Part shown: positions 1 to 7,176 of the stretch, one piece after another | How the letters are laid out: every line of letters begins with the position of its first letter | Numbering within the stretch: the first letter of the stretch is position 1 | Position numbers and translations under genes: made by a program | From: a virus | Virus record (IMG/VR): IMGVR_UViG_3300030117_002489 | Coordinates: 1-22,862 of that record | DNA length: 22,862 bases | Reading direction: 5' to 3' (one strand) | The notes under the pieces: generated by a model | The model's input: only the letters and a program-made list of their open reading frames with translations | What the model was told of the DNA's origin: nothing | Database searches by the model: none

Positions 1-1448
1 CTGATGTAGAGTATGATGCATTAGTAAATAATGGAGCAATGCTAAAAAGAATGATTGGCTATGATAAAGTAAGCGATATTGATGCTGAACTAATACAAGA
101 GTATGAAAGAAGAAAAGGGGTTAGAGCACAAAACATTTCTTATGATATTAATACTACATTATTAGAATTTACTAGAAGTCATATATTCCAACATGGTGAA
201 GGTGCATATAAAATGGAAGATGGGGTTATAAAAGAAAGAGAAGGTCGTTTTACTGGTATGGGTGATATAGCAATACTTACAGATTCTATTATAGGGTTTA
301 ATAAAAACTTAGATAATAAAAATGCTGTAAAGTATTTAACGGGCTGGTGGAAAGAAGGGTTTTTGACTATGGGTCAGACACAAGAAAGTGCAGTAGGTAA
401 AACAGGTGATAAGGTTATAGACTTTTTTGTAAGGCTTACATCGCTTAGATTACTTGGTTTAAATATGTCTGTTGGTATTGGTAACTTATTAGCAGGTAAG
501 TATCAAGAATTACGTAAACGTGGTGGTAAACAATTTATATTGGGTGAATCAAGGTATTGGAGAAATTTAAAAAAATCAAGAGAGATATTAAAAGATAAAA
601 GAATTGTAGAATATAGTTTTGATGAATTTATACACCTTGCAGAACAAAGTGGTCCAGCTAAAAAAATAGAAAAACTTGCCTATATATTTATGGACTATAC
701 AGAGGATTATATACAAGGAGCTGCATTTTTAGGAATGCTTACTGAACAAGAGTTTAACAACCCTGACACCATAACAGAAGAACGTGTAATGCAAATAAAT
801 AGCGCAATATCTACACTGCATGGAGAGGGTTATACAGCAATAGACGCAAGCTTATTGTCTATGTATTCATATGGTAGAGCGCTACTACAATTTAAAAAGT
901 GGTTTGTTACATTATTCAAAGACAGGTTTTCTGCGGAGGATATAGATAGATTTGGTGATGTAAACATAGGTAGTTATAGAGCTTCTGCAGATTTTGTTAC
1001 CGATTTATTTAGAAGATATTTTGCAGGTGATATAACCAAACAAGAGATAATGGAACTTTATAACAAATCAAGCGATGAACGTAAAGCAGCAATAAGAGCG
1101 CACGCTAGAGGTCTAGGTATTGGATTGTCTGTATTATCTCTTATAGCAATAATGGAAGATGATGATGACCCAGATGTAGGCACACTTAAAACATTAAAAA
1201 AGTTTTCTAACGATATATTTGTAACTACTGACATAAGAAGATTTGTAGATTACACTATTGTTCCTGCATCTATAGGTACAGCTAAAAACGCAAGTAAAGT
1301 TGTTATGCAAGCAGCATCTGGTGAAAAAACACAACGTAGAAGTGAGTACGCTGACAGAGGAGAATCTAAAGCGCTTAAAACTTTTATGACTGAAGTATCT
1401 CCTTTATCAGAGTTTAAAAAACAAATAGCAAGACTGGGAGAAGAATAA
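1..1448 (+). CDS. C-terminal part of a large phage virion-type protein (5' end outside window)
   Basis: The reading frame (first full codon at base 3) is open to the left edge, so the ATG at 39 is probably internal and this is the end of a longer gene. About 480 residues are visible. They are mostly charged and alpha-helical, with one hydrophobic stretch (about bases 1105-1160, GLGIGLSVLSLIAI) followed at once by an acidic run (EDDDD). The final part is basic and helical. Its size, its position just before small structural genes and the late hydrophobic segment resemble large internal virion or polyvalent proteins that are injected with DNA in some phages. That role is inferred from layout only, and I see no catalytic motif. 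The next gene starts 36 bases later. Confidence 0.6.
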   Translation, partial: DVEYDALVNNGAMLKRMIGYDKVSDIDAELIQEYERRKGVRAQNISYDINTTLLEFTRSHIFQHGEGAYKMEDGVIKEREGRFTGMGDIAILTDSIIGFNKNLDNKNAVKYLTGWWKEGFLTMGQTQESAVGKTGDKVIDFFVRLTSLRLLGLNMSVGIGNLLAGKYQELRKRGGKQFILGESRYWRNLKKSREILKDKRIVEYSFDEFIHLAEQSGPAKKIEKLAYIFMDYTEDYIQGAAFLGMLTEQEFNNPDTITEERVMQINSAISTLHGEGYTAIDASLLSMYSYGRALLQFKKWFVTLFKDRFSAEDIDRFGDVNIGSYRASADFVTDLFRRYFAGDITKQEIMELYNKSSDERKAAIRAHARGLGIGLSVLSLIAIMEDDDDPDVGTLKTLKKFSNDIFVTTDIRRFVDYTIVPASIGTAKNASKVVMQAASGEKTQRRSEYADRGESKALKTFMTEVSPLSEFKKQIARLGEE

Positions 1449-1463
1449 ATAATTTAATTTGAT

Positions 1464-1471
1464 TATATTTG
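1464..1471 (+). promoter_or_regulatory. Possible Bacteroidota -7 box (TATATTTG)
   Basis: TATATTTG fits the Bacteroidota -7 consensus TAnnTTTG and lies 13 bases before the ATG at 1485, in one of the few gaps in the late region. No TTTG is found at the usual 19-base spacing upstream. The same 8-mer also occurs inside coding DNA (for example near 1535), so chance is a real alternative. Confidence 0.22.
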
Positions 1472-1484
1472 TAAAAAATAATAC

Positions 1485-1856
1485 ATGAACGTAAACGATT
1501 TATTTAAAGCATCTTTTGGGCAGTTTGGATCTGTATATTTGACTGGTGATGGTGCGCAGTTAGATTTAGATGGAGCTACTGCTAATAGGTTTGTAATAGC
1601 TATTACCATGTTGGATGTAGTCAGATTTCAAGAGCTACACACTTTAGATAATTTAGTAGGTTCTATAACAACAGAAACAACACAATCACAAATAGATGAT
1701 GCTTTTGGTGCCGTAACAGATGATGCTAATAATGATCAGACAGAAATCACAACCTCTCATGAATTTCCAAAAGGTATAACCATATATGGTAAATGGGACA
1801 AGGTTGAATTACATGCTGGTTCATGCATTTGTTATCTAGCACCAGTAGGATATTAA
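1485..1856 (+). CDS. Small structural-type protein, first of a tandem paralogous pair
   Basis: This is a 123-residue acidic protein with no signal peptide or membrane segment. Its C-terminal third (GITIYGKWDK, then GSCICYLAP and a terminal aromatic residue) matches the next gene at 1869..2249 almost position by position (GTTIYGKWDK, GACIVYFAP). The two are therefore tandem duplicates that have diverged strongly in their N-terminal halves. The predicted beta content, small size and place among virion genes suggest a head-decoration or fibre-associated beta-sandwich protein. That is inference, and I do not recognise a named family. Translation probably starts at the ATG after an A-rich leader with no Shine-Dalgarno sequence. 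Confidence 0.75.
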   Translation: MNVNDLFKASFGQFGSVYLTGDGAQLDLDGATANRFVIAITMLDVVRFQELHTLDNLVGSITTETTQSQIDDAFGAVTDDANNDQTEITTSHEFPKGITIYGKWDKVELHAGSCICYLAPVGY

Positions 1857-1868
1857 AAAATAAAAATT

Positions 1869-2249
1869 ATGAGTTTTAAAAACATTGACCACACAAAATA
1901 CGTTTTAGGAGCTTACGGCTCTACATTATTATCAGGTACAGCTGGAATAAATTTAAGAGGAGATAATGCAAAAGTTTATGTTTGCGCTATTACAATATTA
2001 AATTCTGATGACGCTGATTCAACTTTTAGTGAAATGGAATCTTTAAACGGAGAAGTAGGCTGCATAAGCAGTGTAACTGCAGAAAATAATTTAGACCATC
2101 CAACTTTAGGAATAGGAGCTGGAGGTAACGGTGTAGACCTAGATAATAGTATACTTTTTGCAGCAGGCACAACTATATATGGTAAATGGGATAAAATTAC
2201 CATGGCAAGCGGAGCATGTATTGTTTACTTTGCGCCAAAAGGATTCTAG
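1869..2249 (+). CDS. Small structural-type protein, second of a tandem paralogous pair
   Basis: This 126-residue protein is paralogous to the product of 1485..1856. Both end in a TIYGKWDK segment followed by a short SG(A/S)CI-Y-AP-G-aromatic strand. The N-terminal halves share only a general pattern (a glycine-rich opening, then a V-AIT-L strand). Cysteines occur in the same C-terminal strand of both copies. Position and composition suggest a virion surface or decoration component, but the function is unknown. The gene ends in TAG, which shows TAG acting as a normal stop; the next ATG begins one base later at 2251. Confidence 0.75.
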   Translation: MSFKNIDHTKYVLGAYGSTLLSGTAGINLRGDNAKVYVCAITILNSDDADSTFSEMESLNGEVGCISSVTAENNLDHPTLGIGAGGNGVDLDNSILFAAGTTIYGKWDKITMASGACIVYFAPKGF

Positions 2250-2250
2250 T

Positions 2251-2409
2251 ATGGGTTTTGTACAAAAGTTAGCAAAAAGAAATCCAAGGGTTTATAAAAA
2301 AACAATTGAAGAAAAACCAGAAATTATTGTAAAAGATAATGTGGCATACAAAAAATTTGTAGGAAAAAAGAAAAATATATTTTATTACTTAAATCCAAAA
2401 AATTGGTAA
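2251..2409 (+). CDS. Small basic protein, 52 residues
   Basis: Starting at the ATG at 2251, directly after the preceding TAG stop, this frame gives a 52-residue, strongly basic protein rich in Lys, Tyr and Phe and ending in NPKNW. Upstream start codons in the same frame lie inside the previous gene and are less likely. It fills the space between 2249 and the next ATG at 2411 exactly, which supports it as a real gene in the late operon. There are no recognisable domain, cysteines or membrane segments. Its function is unknown. A small nucleic-acid-contacting or structural accessory protein would fit its charge, but that is a guess. Confidence 0.6.
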   Translation: MGFVQKLAKRNPRVYKKTIEEKPEIIVKDNVAYKKFVGKKKNIFYYLNPKNW

Positions 2410-2410
2410 T

Positions 2411-3172
2411 ATGGGTTTAGGTTTAGGCATAACAAATGAACCATTAGAATATCCTATAACATGGTTACCAAATGAGGATGAGTTGCAAACTTTTTTAAAA
2501 CTTTGGTTACAGGGAGGTGTTGGGGTTGCTACAAATGCTTGGACGGATTCAAGCGGTACGCAAAGTGGAGCAACACAAAGTTTGTCTGGTAACGCTCCTT
2601 CACTTTTAGGCGTAACACCTGAAGGTTTAAATTTTGACCAGTCAGGGCCGCCGCAATTTATGGACTTTGAACAAATAACAGTAGATGAAAATAGCGCTTT
2701 TACTTTAGCATTTGTAATTAAACTAAATTCTACAGTAAATCAAGTTATTTTATCAGATAGTGGAAACGAATTTATAGAAATTTTAAATAATAAAAATTTT
2801 AGAATAAAAACTAACAATCCAAGCAATGTGACTACTGTTTTAAAATCAAATGTATCAGTTTTTAATACTAGCTTATCAATCTTATTTTTATCTAGAGCGA
2901 GTAATGGAAAATTTGAATGGAGAATAAACGGAGAACAAATAAATTTTAATACAAGCACTTCGGTAAATCAAGTAAATACTGGGGGTTTTGATATACAAAA
3001 TTTATGTATAAGAAATGATAACGATAGAGCTGTAAGTGGAGAAGTAAGAGAAGTTATTTTTTATAATGAAATTGCTTTAGGTGATACGCAGTACCAATCA
3101 AAAATGGTAAACTTACACAACTATTTAGCGGATAAATTTGACATGACAATAGAATTAACAGATCTTGCTTAA
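2411..3172 (+). CDS. LamG/concanavalin-like structural protein (candidate receptor-binding or fibre protein)
   Basis: A 253-residue protein. After about 45 N-terminal residues comes the pattern of a LamG-like jelly roll: W-DSSG near residue 46, LNFDQSG near 73, FTLAFVIKL near 97, a FEWRINGEQI strand near 163, and a late EVREVIFYN-EIAL segment followed by a helix (MVNLHNYLADKF). This order is typical of Laminin_G_3-like domains found in phage tail and decoration proteins that bind glycans. The assignment rests on motif order, not on an alignment score. It lies between small virion proteins and the envelope-directed group, so a role in host-surface contact is plausible. No signal peptide is present. 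Confidence 0.6.
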   Translation: MGLGLGITNEPLEYPITWLPNEDELQTFLKLWLQGGVGVATNAWTDSSGTQSGATQSLSGNAPSLLGVTPEGLNFDQSGPPQFMDFEQITVDENSAFTLAFVIKLNSTVNQVILSDSGNEFIEILNNKNFRIKTNNPSNVTTVLKSNVSVFNTSLSILFLSRASNGKFEWRINGEQINFNTSTSVNQVNTGGFDIQNLCIRNDNDRAVSGEVREVIFYNEIALGDTQYQSKMVNLHNYLADKFDMTIELTDLA

Positions 3173-3181
3173 GAATAAAAA

Positions 3182-4312
3182 ATGATAAAAAAAATTACAT
3201 TAATAATATTTATATTCTGTTTAGTGGCTTGCGGGACTTCAAAAAAATGTTGTGCGCAAACTTTTGAAGTTAAAGGCTATGAATACAATATAAATGATAT
3301 TATAAAAAATCAATTAAAATTTTCTACTTTTTATGTAGCGGTAAATGGAGGTACTTCAGTATCTGATTTAAAAACTTATTCCGTAACATCTGGTATGTTA
3401 CAAGAAAATATAATTAGTACCCCATACGATTATTCTACTACTATTGGATTAAGGAAAATTGCTAGGTTTGGTTATGAAAACAAAGCAAACACATTTTATG
3501 ATGGTACTGAATCTAATTACACAGATGCAGCAACAGTAGGTAAAGTTCAAGGTTTTGAATATTTATTTGAGGTAGATTATGCAAGACAACAGGGCGTAGA
3601 ATTTATAGATCAACACCACTTTATTAGATATAGTTCTGATGATGATTGTGATGGACCCTTATGCGTAGAACATTTTGCAGCTAAAGTAGAATATTTAAAA
3701 GATGGATTTGCAGATGTAGAGTATTTTGAATTATCAGAAAGATACAGACATAAATACAGTAAAGATCTAGCGTTTAGTATTGGTTTTGCACATAGATTGG
3801 CAGAGCCATACGGGTACAATCCACTACAAGAATGGATCTTGGATAATGGAAATCTTCATTACACTTACTTAGCTATTCAAGAAGGGTATACCATTGACGT
3901 AGCAAATAGTGAGTATAAAGATCCTAGTGGTGCCCTAGTAGCAACAAATCCTGAAGTATGGAAAGAAGTTGTAATACCGCAAATGTTATCAAACTACACA
4001 GAGAAAAAAAGAAATGAATTAGAAAGAATCATTCAACATTCTATTGTAATAGGTTTTGATTATTATAAGTATAGCAAAAGTACATGGTTACATGCATGGG
4101 GCAATATATTACCTTGGCATTACAACGATGGTAATAATTTTTCATATCACAATTATATAGAAGATGACCAGTGGTATGACTATACAGCAGGATTGATATA
4201 CGGAATAAAAGTCAATAAAAATTTAGGATATTTTGTTGAAGGAAAATACAATAAGTACTGGAATAGAGAATGGTACGACTTTAAATTAGGTGTTAATTAT
4301 ATAATATTTTAA
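3182..4312 (+). CDS. Exported lipoprotein or outer-membrane-type protein encoded by the phage
   Basis: A 376-residue protein with a clear export signal: a basic start (MIKK), a hydrophobic core, then the lipobox LVAC at residues 14-17. A type I cleavage after CCAQ near residue 26 is an alternative. No acidic lipoprotein export signal follows the cysteine. The mature part is rich in Tyr, Trp, Asn and Asp, with many alternating strands (such as LAFSIGFAHRLA and WLHAWGNILPW) and it ends in a strand with terminal Phe (KLGVNYIIF), as outer-membrane beta-barrels do. I do not recognise a family. It opens a run of envelope-directed genes. Possible roles are altering the infected host surface (superinfection exclusion), acting in lysis, or being a virion part. 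The sequence does not decide among them. Confidence 0.65.
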   Translation: MIKKITLIIFIFCLVACGTSKKCCAQTFEVKGYEYNINDIIKNQLKFSTFYVAVNGGTSVSDLKTYSVTSGMLQENIISTPYDYSTTIGLRKIARFGYENKANTFYDGTESNYTDAATVGKVQGFEYLFEVDYARQQGVEFIDQHHFIRYSSDDDCDGPLCVEHFAAKVEYLKDGFADVEYFELSERYRHKYSKDLAFSIGFAHRLAEPYGYNPLQEWILDNGNLHYTYLAIQEGYTIDVANSEYKDPSGALVATNPEVWKEVVIPQMLSNYTEKKRNELERIIQHSIVIGFDYYKYSKSTWLHAWGNILPWHYNDGNNFSYHNYIEDDQWYDYTAGLIYGIKVNKNLGYFVEGKYNKYWNREWYDFKLGVNYIIF

Positions 4313-4314
4313 AA

Positions 4315-4422
4315 ATGAAAGAAATTATTTGTAAATTTGTAAAGAAGATAACTTTTGGAAAAATTTGTTTAGACTATTGTTATAAATCTAAATGCAAAAA
4401 AAATGGCAAAAGAGTTAAGTGA
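4315..4422 (+). CDS. Candidate 35-residue cysteine-rich basic peptide
   Basis: An ATG two bases after the preceding stop opens a 35-residue frame ending in TGA at 4420-4422, overlapping the next gene (start 4403) by 20 bases. The peptide is very basic (many Lys) and has four cysteines, at residues 6, 18, 22 and 27, in a C-x11-C-x3-C-x4-C spacing. It fills an otherwise unexplained 90-base gap in a region where genes abut or overlap, which is the main support. There is no signal peptide. The function is unknown; a small metal-binding or disulphide-rich peptide is possible. Conservation in related phages would settle whether it is translated. Confidence 0.45.
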   Translation: MKEIICKFVKKITFGKICLDYCYKSKCKKNGKRVK

Positions 4423-4684
4423 AGAAACGTCTTTTCAAGTTAGTTTAAAAACGCTTGGAGGTATAGCTGCTTTAATAGCAACGCTAGTCGGTATGTGGTT
4501 TACGCTGCAAGCTGATATAGCGGAAGCAAAAGAATTACCATCTCCACCAGATCCAGAAGTAACAAGGATGGAGTTTGACATGAAAGATCAAATGATACGC
4601 CAAACTATTATGGATACTAAAAAAGATGTAGAGGAAATGAAGGCTACATTAGAAAAAATTGAAGACAAGTTATATAATAGATAA
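4403..4684 (+). CDS. Small membrane protein with C-terminal coiled coil (lysis- or envelope-associated candidate)
   Basis: A 93-residue protein with one membrane segment at about residues 16-34 (TLGGIAALIATLVGMWFTL), a short Pro-rich linker (PSPPDPEV) and a C-terminal helix with heptad-like spacing (MEEMK-ATLEKIEDKL). This layout (N-terminal anchor, linker, coiled coil) is shared by many phage lysis accessories such as inner-membrane spanins and XhlA-like proteins, but no specific family motif is seen. The next gene overlaps it by one base (TAATG), pointing to translational coupling with the exported thioredoxin-like protein. The lysis role is inference. Confidence 0.65.
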   Translation: MAKELSEETSFQVSLKTLGGIAALIATLVGMWFTLQADIAEAKELPSPPDPEVTRMEFDMKDQMIRQTIMDTKKDVEEMKATLEKIEDKLYNR

Positions 4685-5043
4685 TGGAAAAGTCTGAAGG
4701 TTTTGGCCAGTACATAATATATTTTTTGATAATAGTATTTATGTTTTTGGTTGGAACTGCTTTTGGGCAAATAAAAGTAATTCAGTTTAACGCAGAATGG
4801 AACAAAACAAACGATGTAAGCTGGGTAAACAGTTTAAAAGATTGCAGAACTATTTCTTATACTGACGTATCAAAAGACAAAAAAGCACAAAAAAAATATA
4901 AAATAGCAGCTGTTCCTACTATTATAATATTTAAAGACGGTGAAGAAGTTGCTAGGTTTCAAGCTGACCTTAGTTTTACAATGGTAGCTACAAAAGAAGA
5001 AGTACAAGAAGAAATAGATAACATATTAATGAGTGATTTTTGA
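4684..5043 (+). CDS. Exported thioredoxin-fold protein lacking both active-site cysteines
   Basis: A 119-residue protein. Residues 8-29 form a signal or anchor segment ending in AFG. The rest follows thioredoxin: strand IKVIQFNAEW (30-39), the position of the WCxxC motif occupied by W39-N40-K41-T42-N43, a DVSKDKKAQKKYKI segment (61-74), the cis-proline motif AVPTIIIF (76-83), and KDGEEVARFQA (84-94). Both cysteines of the redox motif are replaced by Asn, so thiol-disulphide exchange at that site is excluded. The only cysteine is Cys54. The fold assignment is fairly secure; the function is unknown. A binding or chaperone role outside the cytoplasm is more likely than catalysis. It is coupled to the preceding membrane protein and precedes the secreted repeat protein by one base. 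Confidence 0.7.
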   Translation: MEKSEGFGQYIIYFLIIVFMFLVGTAFGQIKVIQFNAEWNKTNDVSWVNSLKDCRTISYTDVSKDKKAQKKYKIAAVPTIIIFKDGEEVARFQADLSFTMVATKEEVQEEIDNILMSDF

Positions 5044-5044
5044 C

Positions 5045-6928
5045 ATGAAAAAATTATTATTTTTATTACTACTACCAATTACCATGTTAGCACAAGGTCC
5101 ACCTAACTGCGTTCCTACAACTATTGTTATAAATTTAGATCAATATCAAGGTGAAACTGCTTGGGCTATATATGACACGGCTGGAAACATGTTGACATAT
5201 GGTCAGGGCTACAGCTCACAACCAGACTATGCTTCTGTGGTAGAACAAAGATGTTTACCTGCAGGTGATCTAACTTTTACAATATACGATAGTTATGGAG
5301 ATGGTGTAAACGGAGCTTTATGGGGTGGTTTAGATGGTTCGTATTATCTTATTCAATGTAATGACACTTTAATATATGGTACTAATGCTGCTTTTGGATA
5401 TGACACTACTCATGTTTTTGTGTCTGATGCTTGCCCACCCATACCTGGGTGTATGGATCCGATGTATGTAGAGTTTAATCCTCTAGCTGATACAGATGAC
5501 GGTTCATGCACGACACTAAAAGTATTTGGTTGTATTGATTCAACTATGTTTAATTATGATCCAAATGCAAATACCATGGCTTTGATCCCTAACTGTGATT
5601 ACGTCTTAACGCTATATGATTTAATAGGAGACGGCTGGGTAGGATCTTATTTAGAAGTAAAACAAGATACAAATGAGTATCAGTTTTGGATAGACACTAC
5701 TGCGTACACACAAGACTTTACTATAAATTTAAAGTCACCAATGCCTGTAGAATTTAAGTTCTACGTAACAGCACAAGCCCAATTAACAACACCTCATTGT
5801 GGATTTAAACTTACTAATCCATTAGGCAATACTATAATAGAAGTTTTACCACCATTTATTCAACCTATGTATAAATATAAAGTATCAACTTACTGTGGTA
5901 ATTTATGCATAGAAAAAACATTTGGCTGTATGGATAGTTTAGCTGTAAACTATTTAGACTCAGTAAATACAGATGATGGAAGCTGCTATTATTTGCCTGG
6001 ATGTACAAACTCTTCTTATTTAGAATATTATACACAAGGGTTTGTAGCGGATTACAATAATGGGTCGTGCCAAACTGAAGCTATATGGGGTTGTACTGAT
6101 AGCACAGCTTTTAATTACGACAGTATAGCTAATTTAGATAACGGAGGATGTGTGCCTGTTATATTTGGTTGTATGCAGCCTTTAGCTTTTAATTACAATG
6201 TAAATGCTAATACAGACGATGGTAGTTGTGTACCATACATATATGGTTGTACTGATCCTACTATGTATAACTTTGATGTCAATGCCAATACAGATGATGG
6301 ATCTTGCATTCCGTTTGTGTTTGGTTGTACAGACTCAACTATGTTTAATTATAATCCTTTAGCAAATGCAGATAACAACTCTTGTATACCTTATATTTAC
6401 GGTTGCACTGATCCTAGTATGCTTAATTATAATCCACAAGCCAACACGGAAAATTTTTCTTGCATACCTTTTGTGTATGGGTGCACTGATAATACTGCTC
6501 TTAACTATGATTCGTTGGCTAATACTGACAATGGTTCGTGTATATCTATCGTTGAAGGATGTATGGATCTCAATGCGTATAATTATGATGCGGAAGCAAA
6601 TGTAAACGATAGTTTAGCTTGCCTATATGATGCAGGTTGTGTTACTGGACCAGGTATACCTTATTGGTTGAATGACCCTTGCTATGCATGGGTTATATCT
6701 GTAGATGATTATTGTTGCGAAAACGAATGGGATAATATATGTCAATTAACTTATAATTATTGTGATGGATCTTATTATGGTCCAATACAAAAACGTACAA
6801 ATAAAAAATTAATAGCAATAACAGATTTATTAGGTAGACCTGTAAATGACGTTAAAAATAAATTTGTTATTTTTATATACGATGACGGAACAACAGAAAA
6901 AAAATTAATTAAAAAATGGCACTATTAA
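5045..6928 (+). CDS. Secreted Cys-rich repeat protein with type IX secretion C-terminal signal
   Basis: A 627-residue protein. I chose the ATG at 5045 because a signal peptide (MKKLLFLLLLPITMLAQG) begins there; an upstream GTG at 5033 is unlikely. Two segments with the DxxGDGWxG-like motif (near residues 85 and 195) resemble beta-sandwich modules of Bacteroidota secreted proteins. Eleven GC-D-(x)-NY-A-DDGSC-type repeats follow (nucleotides 5447..6622), then a Cys-rich module with YCCENEWDNIC. The C-terminus (LIAITDLLGRPVND through IYDDGTTEKKLI) has the form of the Bacteroidota type IX sorting domain. Such proteins are normally host-encoded and exported by the Sec and then the type IX pathway to the cell surface or medium. 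Here it sits one base after a phage gene and overlaps the next by 13 bases, so it is integral to the phage operon. Acquisition from a host is likely; its role is unknown. Confidence 0.85.
   Translation: MKKLLFLLLLPITMLAQGPPNCVPTTIVINLDQYQGETAWAIYDTAGNMLTYGQGYSSQPDYASVVEQRCLPAGDLTFTIYDSYGDGVNGALWGGLDGSYYLIQCNDTLIYGTNAAFGYDTTHVFVSDACPPIPGCMDPMYVEFNPLADTDDGSCTTLKVFGCIDSTMFNYDPNANTMALIPNCDYVLTLYDLIGDGWVGSYLEVKQDTNEYQFWIDTTAYTQDFTINLKSPMPVEFKFYVTAQAQLTTPHCGFKLTNPLGNTIIEVLPPFIQPMYKYKVSTYCGNLCIEKTFGCMDSLAVNYLDSVNTDDGSCYYLPGCTNSSYLEYYTQGFVADYNNGSCQTEAIWGCTDSTAFNYDSIANLDNGGCVPVIFGCMQPLAFNYNVNANTDDGSCVPYIYGCTDPTMYNFDVNANTDDGSCIPFVFGCTDSTMFNYNPLANADNNSCIPYIYGCTDPSMLNYNPQANTENFSCIPFVYGCTDNTALNYDSLANTDNGSCISIVEGCMDLNAYNYDAEANVNDSLACLYDAGCVTGPGIPYWLNDPCYAWVISVDDYCCENEWDNICQLTYNYCDGSYYGPIQKRTNKKLIAITDLLGRPVNDVKNKFVIFIYDDGTTEKKLIKKWHY
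5447..6622 (+). repeat. Eleven tandem Cys-delimited protein repeats within the secreted protein
   Basis: Each unit begins GC(T/M/I)(D/N), has an aromatic pair in the middle (usually NY), and ends in (D/N)(D/N)GSC or a variant. Unit length is about 21-24 residues with a 3-9 residue linker (often P-x-x-YG or PFV-x-G). Unit 2 is interrupted by one of the DxxGDGW modules. Units 6-10 are closest to one another, suggesting recent expansion. Similar repeats are common in Bacteroidota surface proteins. Confidence 0.8.
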
Positions 6929-7167
6929 CATCAATAGACGGAGTACCAGTATATAGCACTGTAGCAGAGGCTTTAGCTTACGCAGCTGCAAATAATTTAG
7001 TTGGTTTTCACACACATAATGTGCAAGGTCAAATAGGATATATGGGTGGGGCAACCCATACATCAGCTGCTACACCATCATCAGGTTTTAATCCAAACAA
7101 TCAAACTAATACTCCTCCTGCAACAAGTTCAAGCGGTACGTCTGGCACAGGTGGAGCTAGTTATTAA
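6916..7167 (+). CDS. Small protein with low-complexity Ser/Thr/Gly/Pro tail
   Basis: An 83-residue protein. Residues 1-45 form a compact part (GVPVYSTVAEALAYAAANNL, then FHTHNVQGQIGYMGG), followed by a flexible tail of Ser, Thr, Gly, Ala, Asn and Pro. The tail and the FHTHN motif suggest a virion-associated peptide, such as a fibre tip or linker protein, but no family is recognised. The gene overlaps the end of the secreted repeat protein by 13 bases and is followed after 9 bases by the holin, so it belongs to the late operon. Confidence 0.6.
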   Translation: MALLTSIDGVPVYSTVAEALAYAAANNLVGFHTHNVQGQIGYMGGATHTSAATPSSGFNPNNQTNTPPATSSSGTSGTGGASY

Positions 7168-7176
7168 AATAAAATT

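Noticed and set aside
5033-5044. GTG start for the secreted repeat protein
   Set aside because: It adds four residues before a perfect signal peptide that starts at the ATG at 5045.
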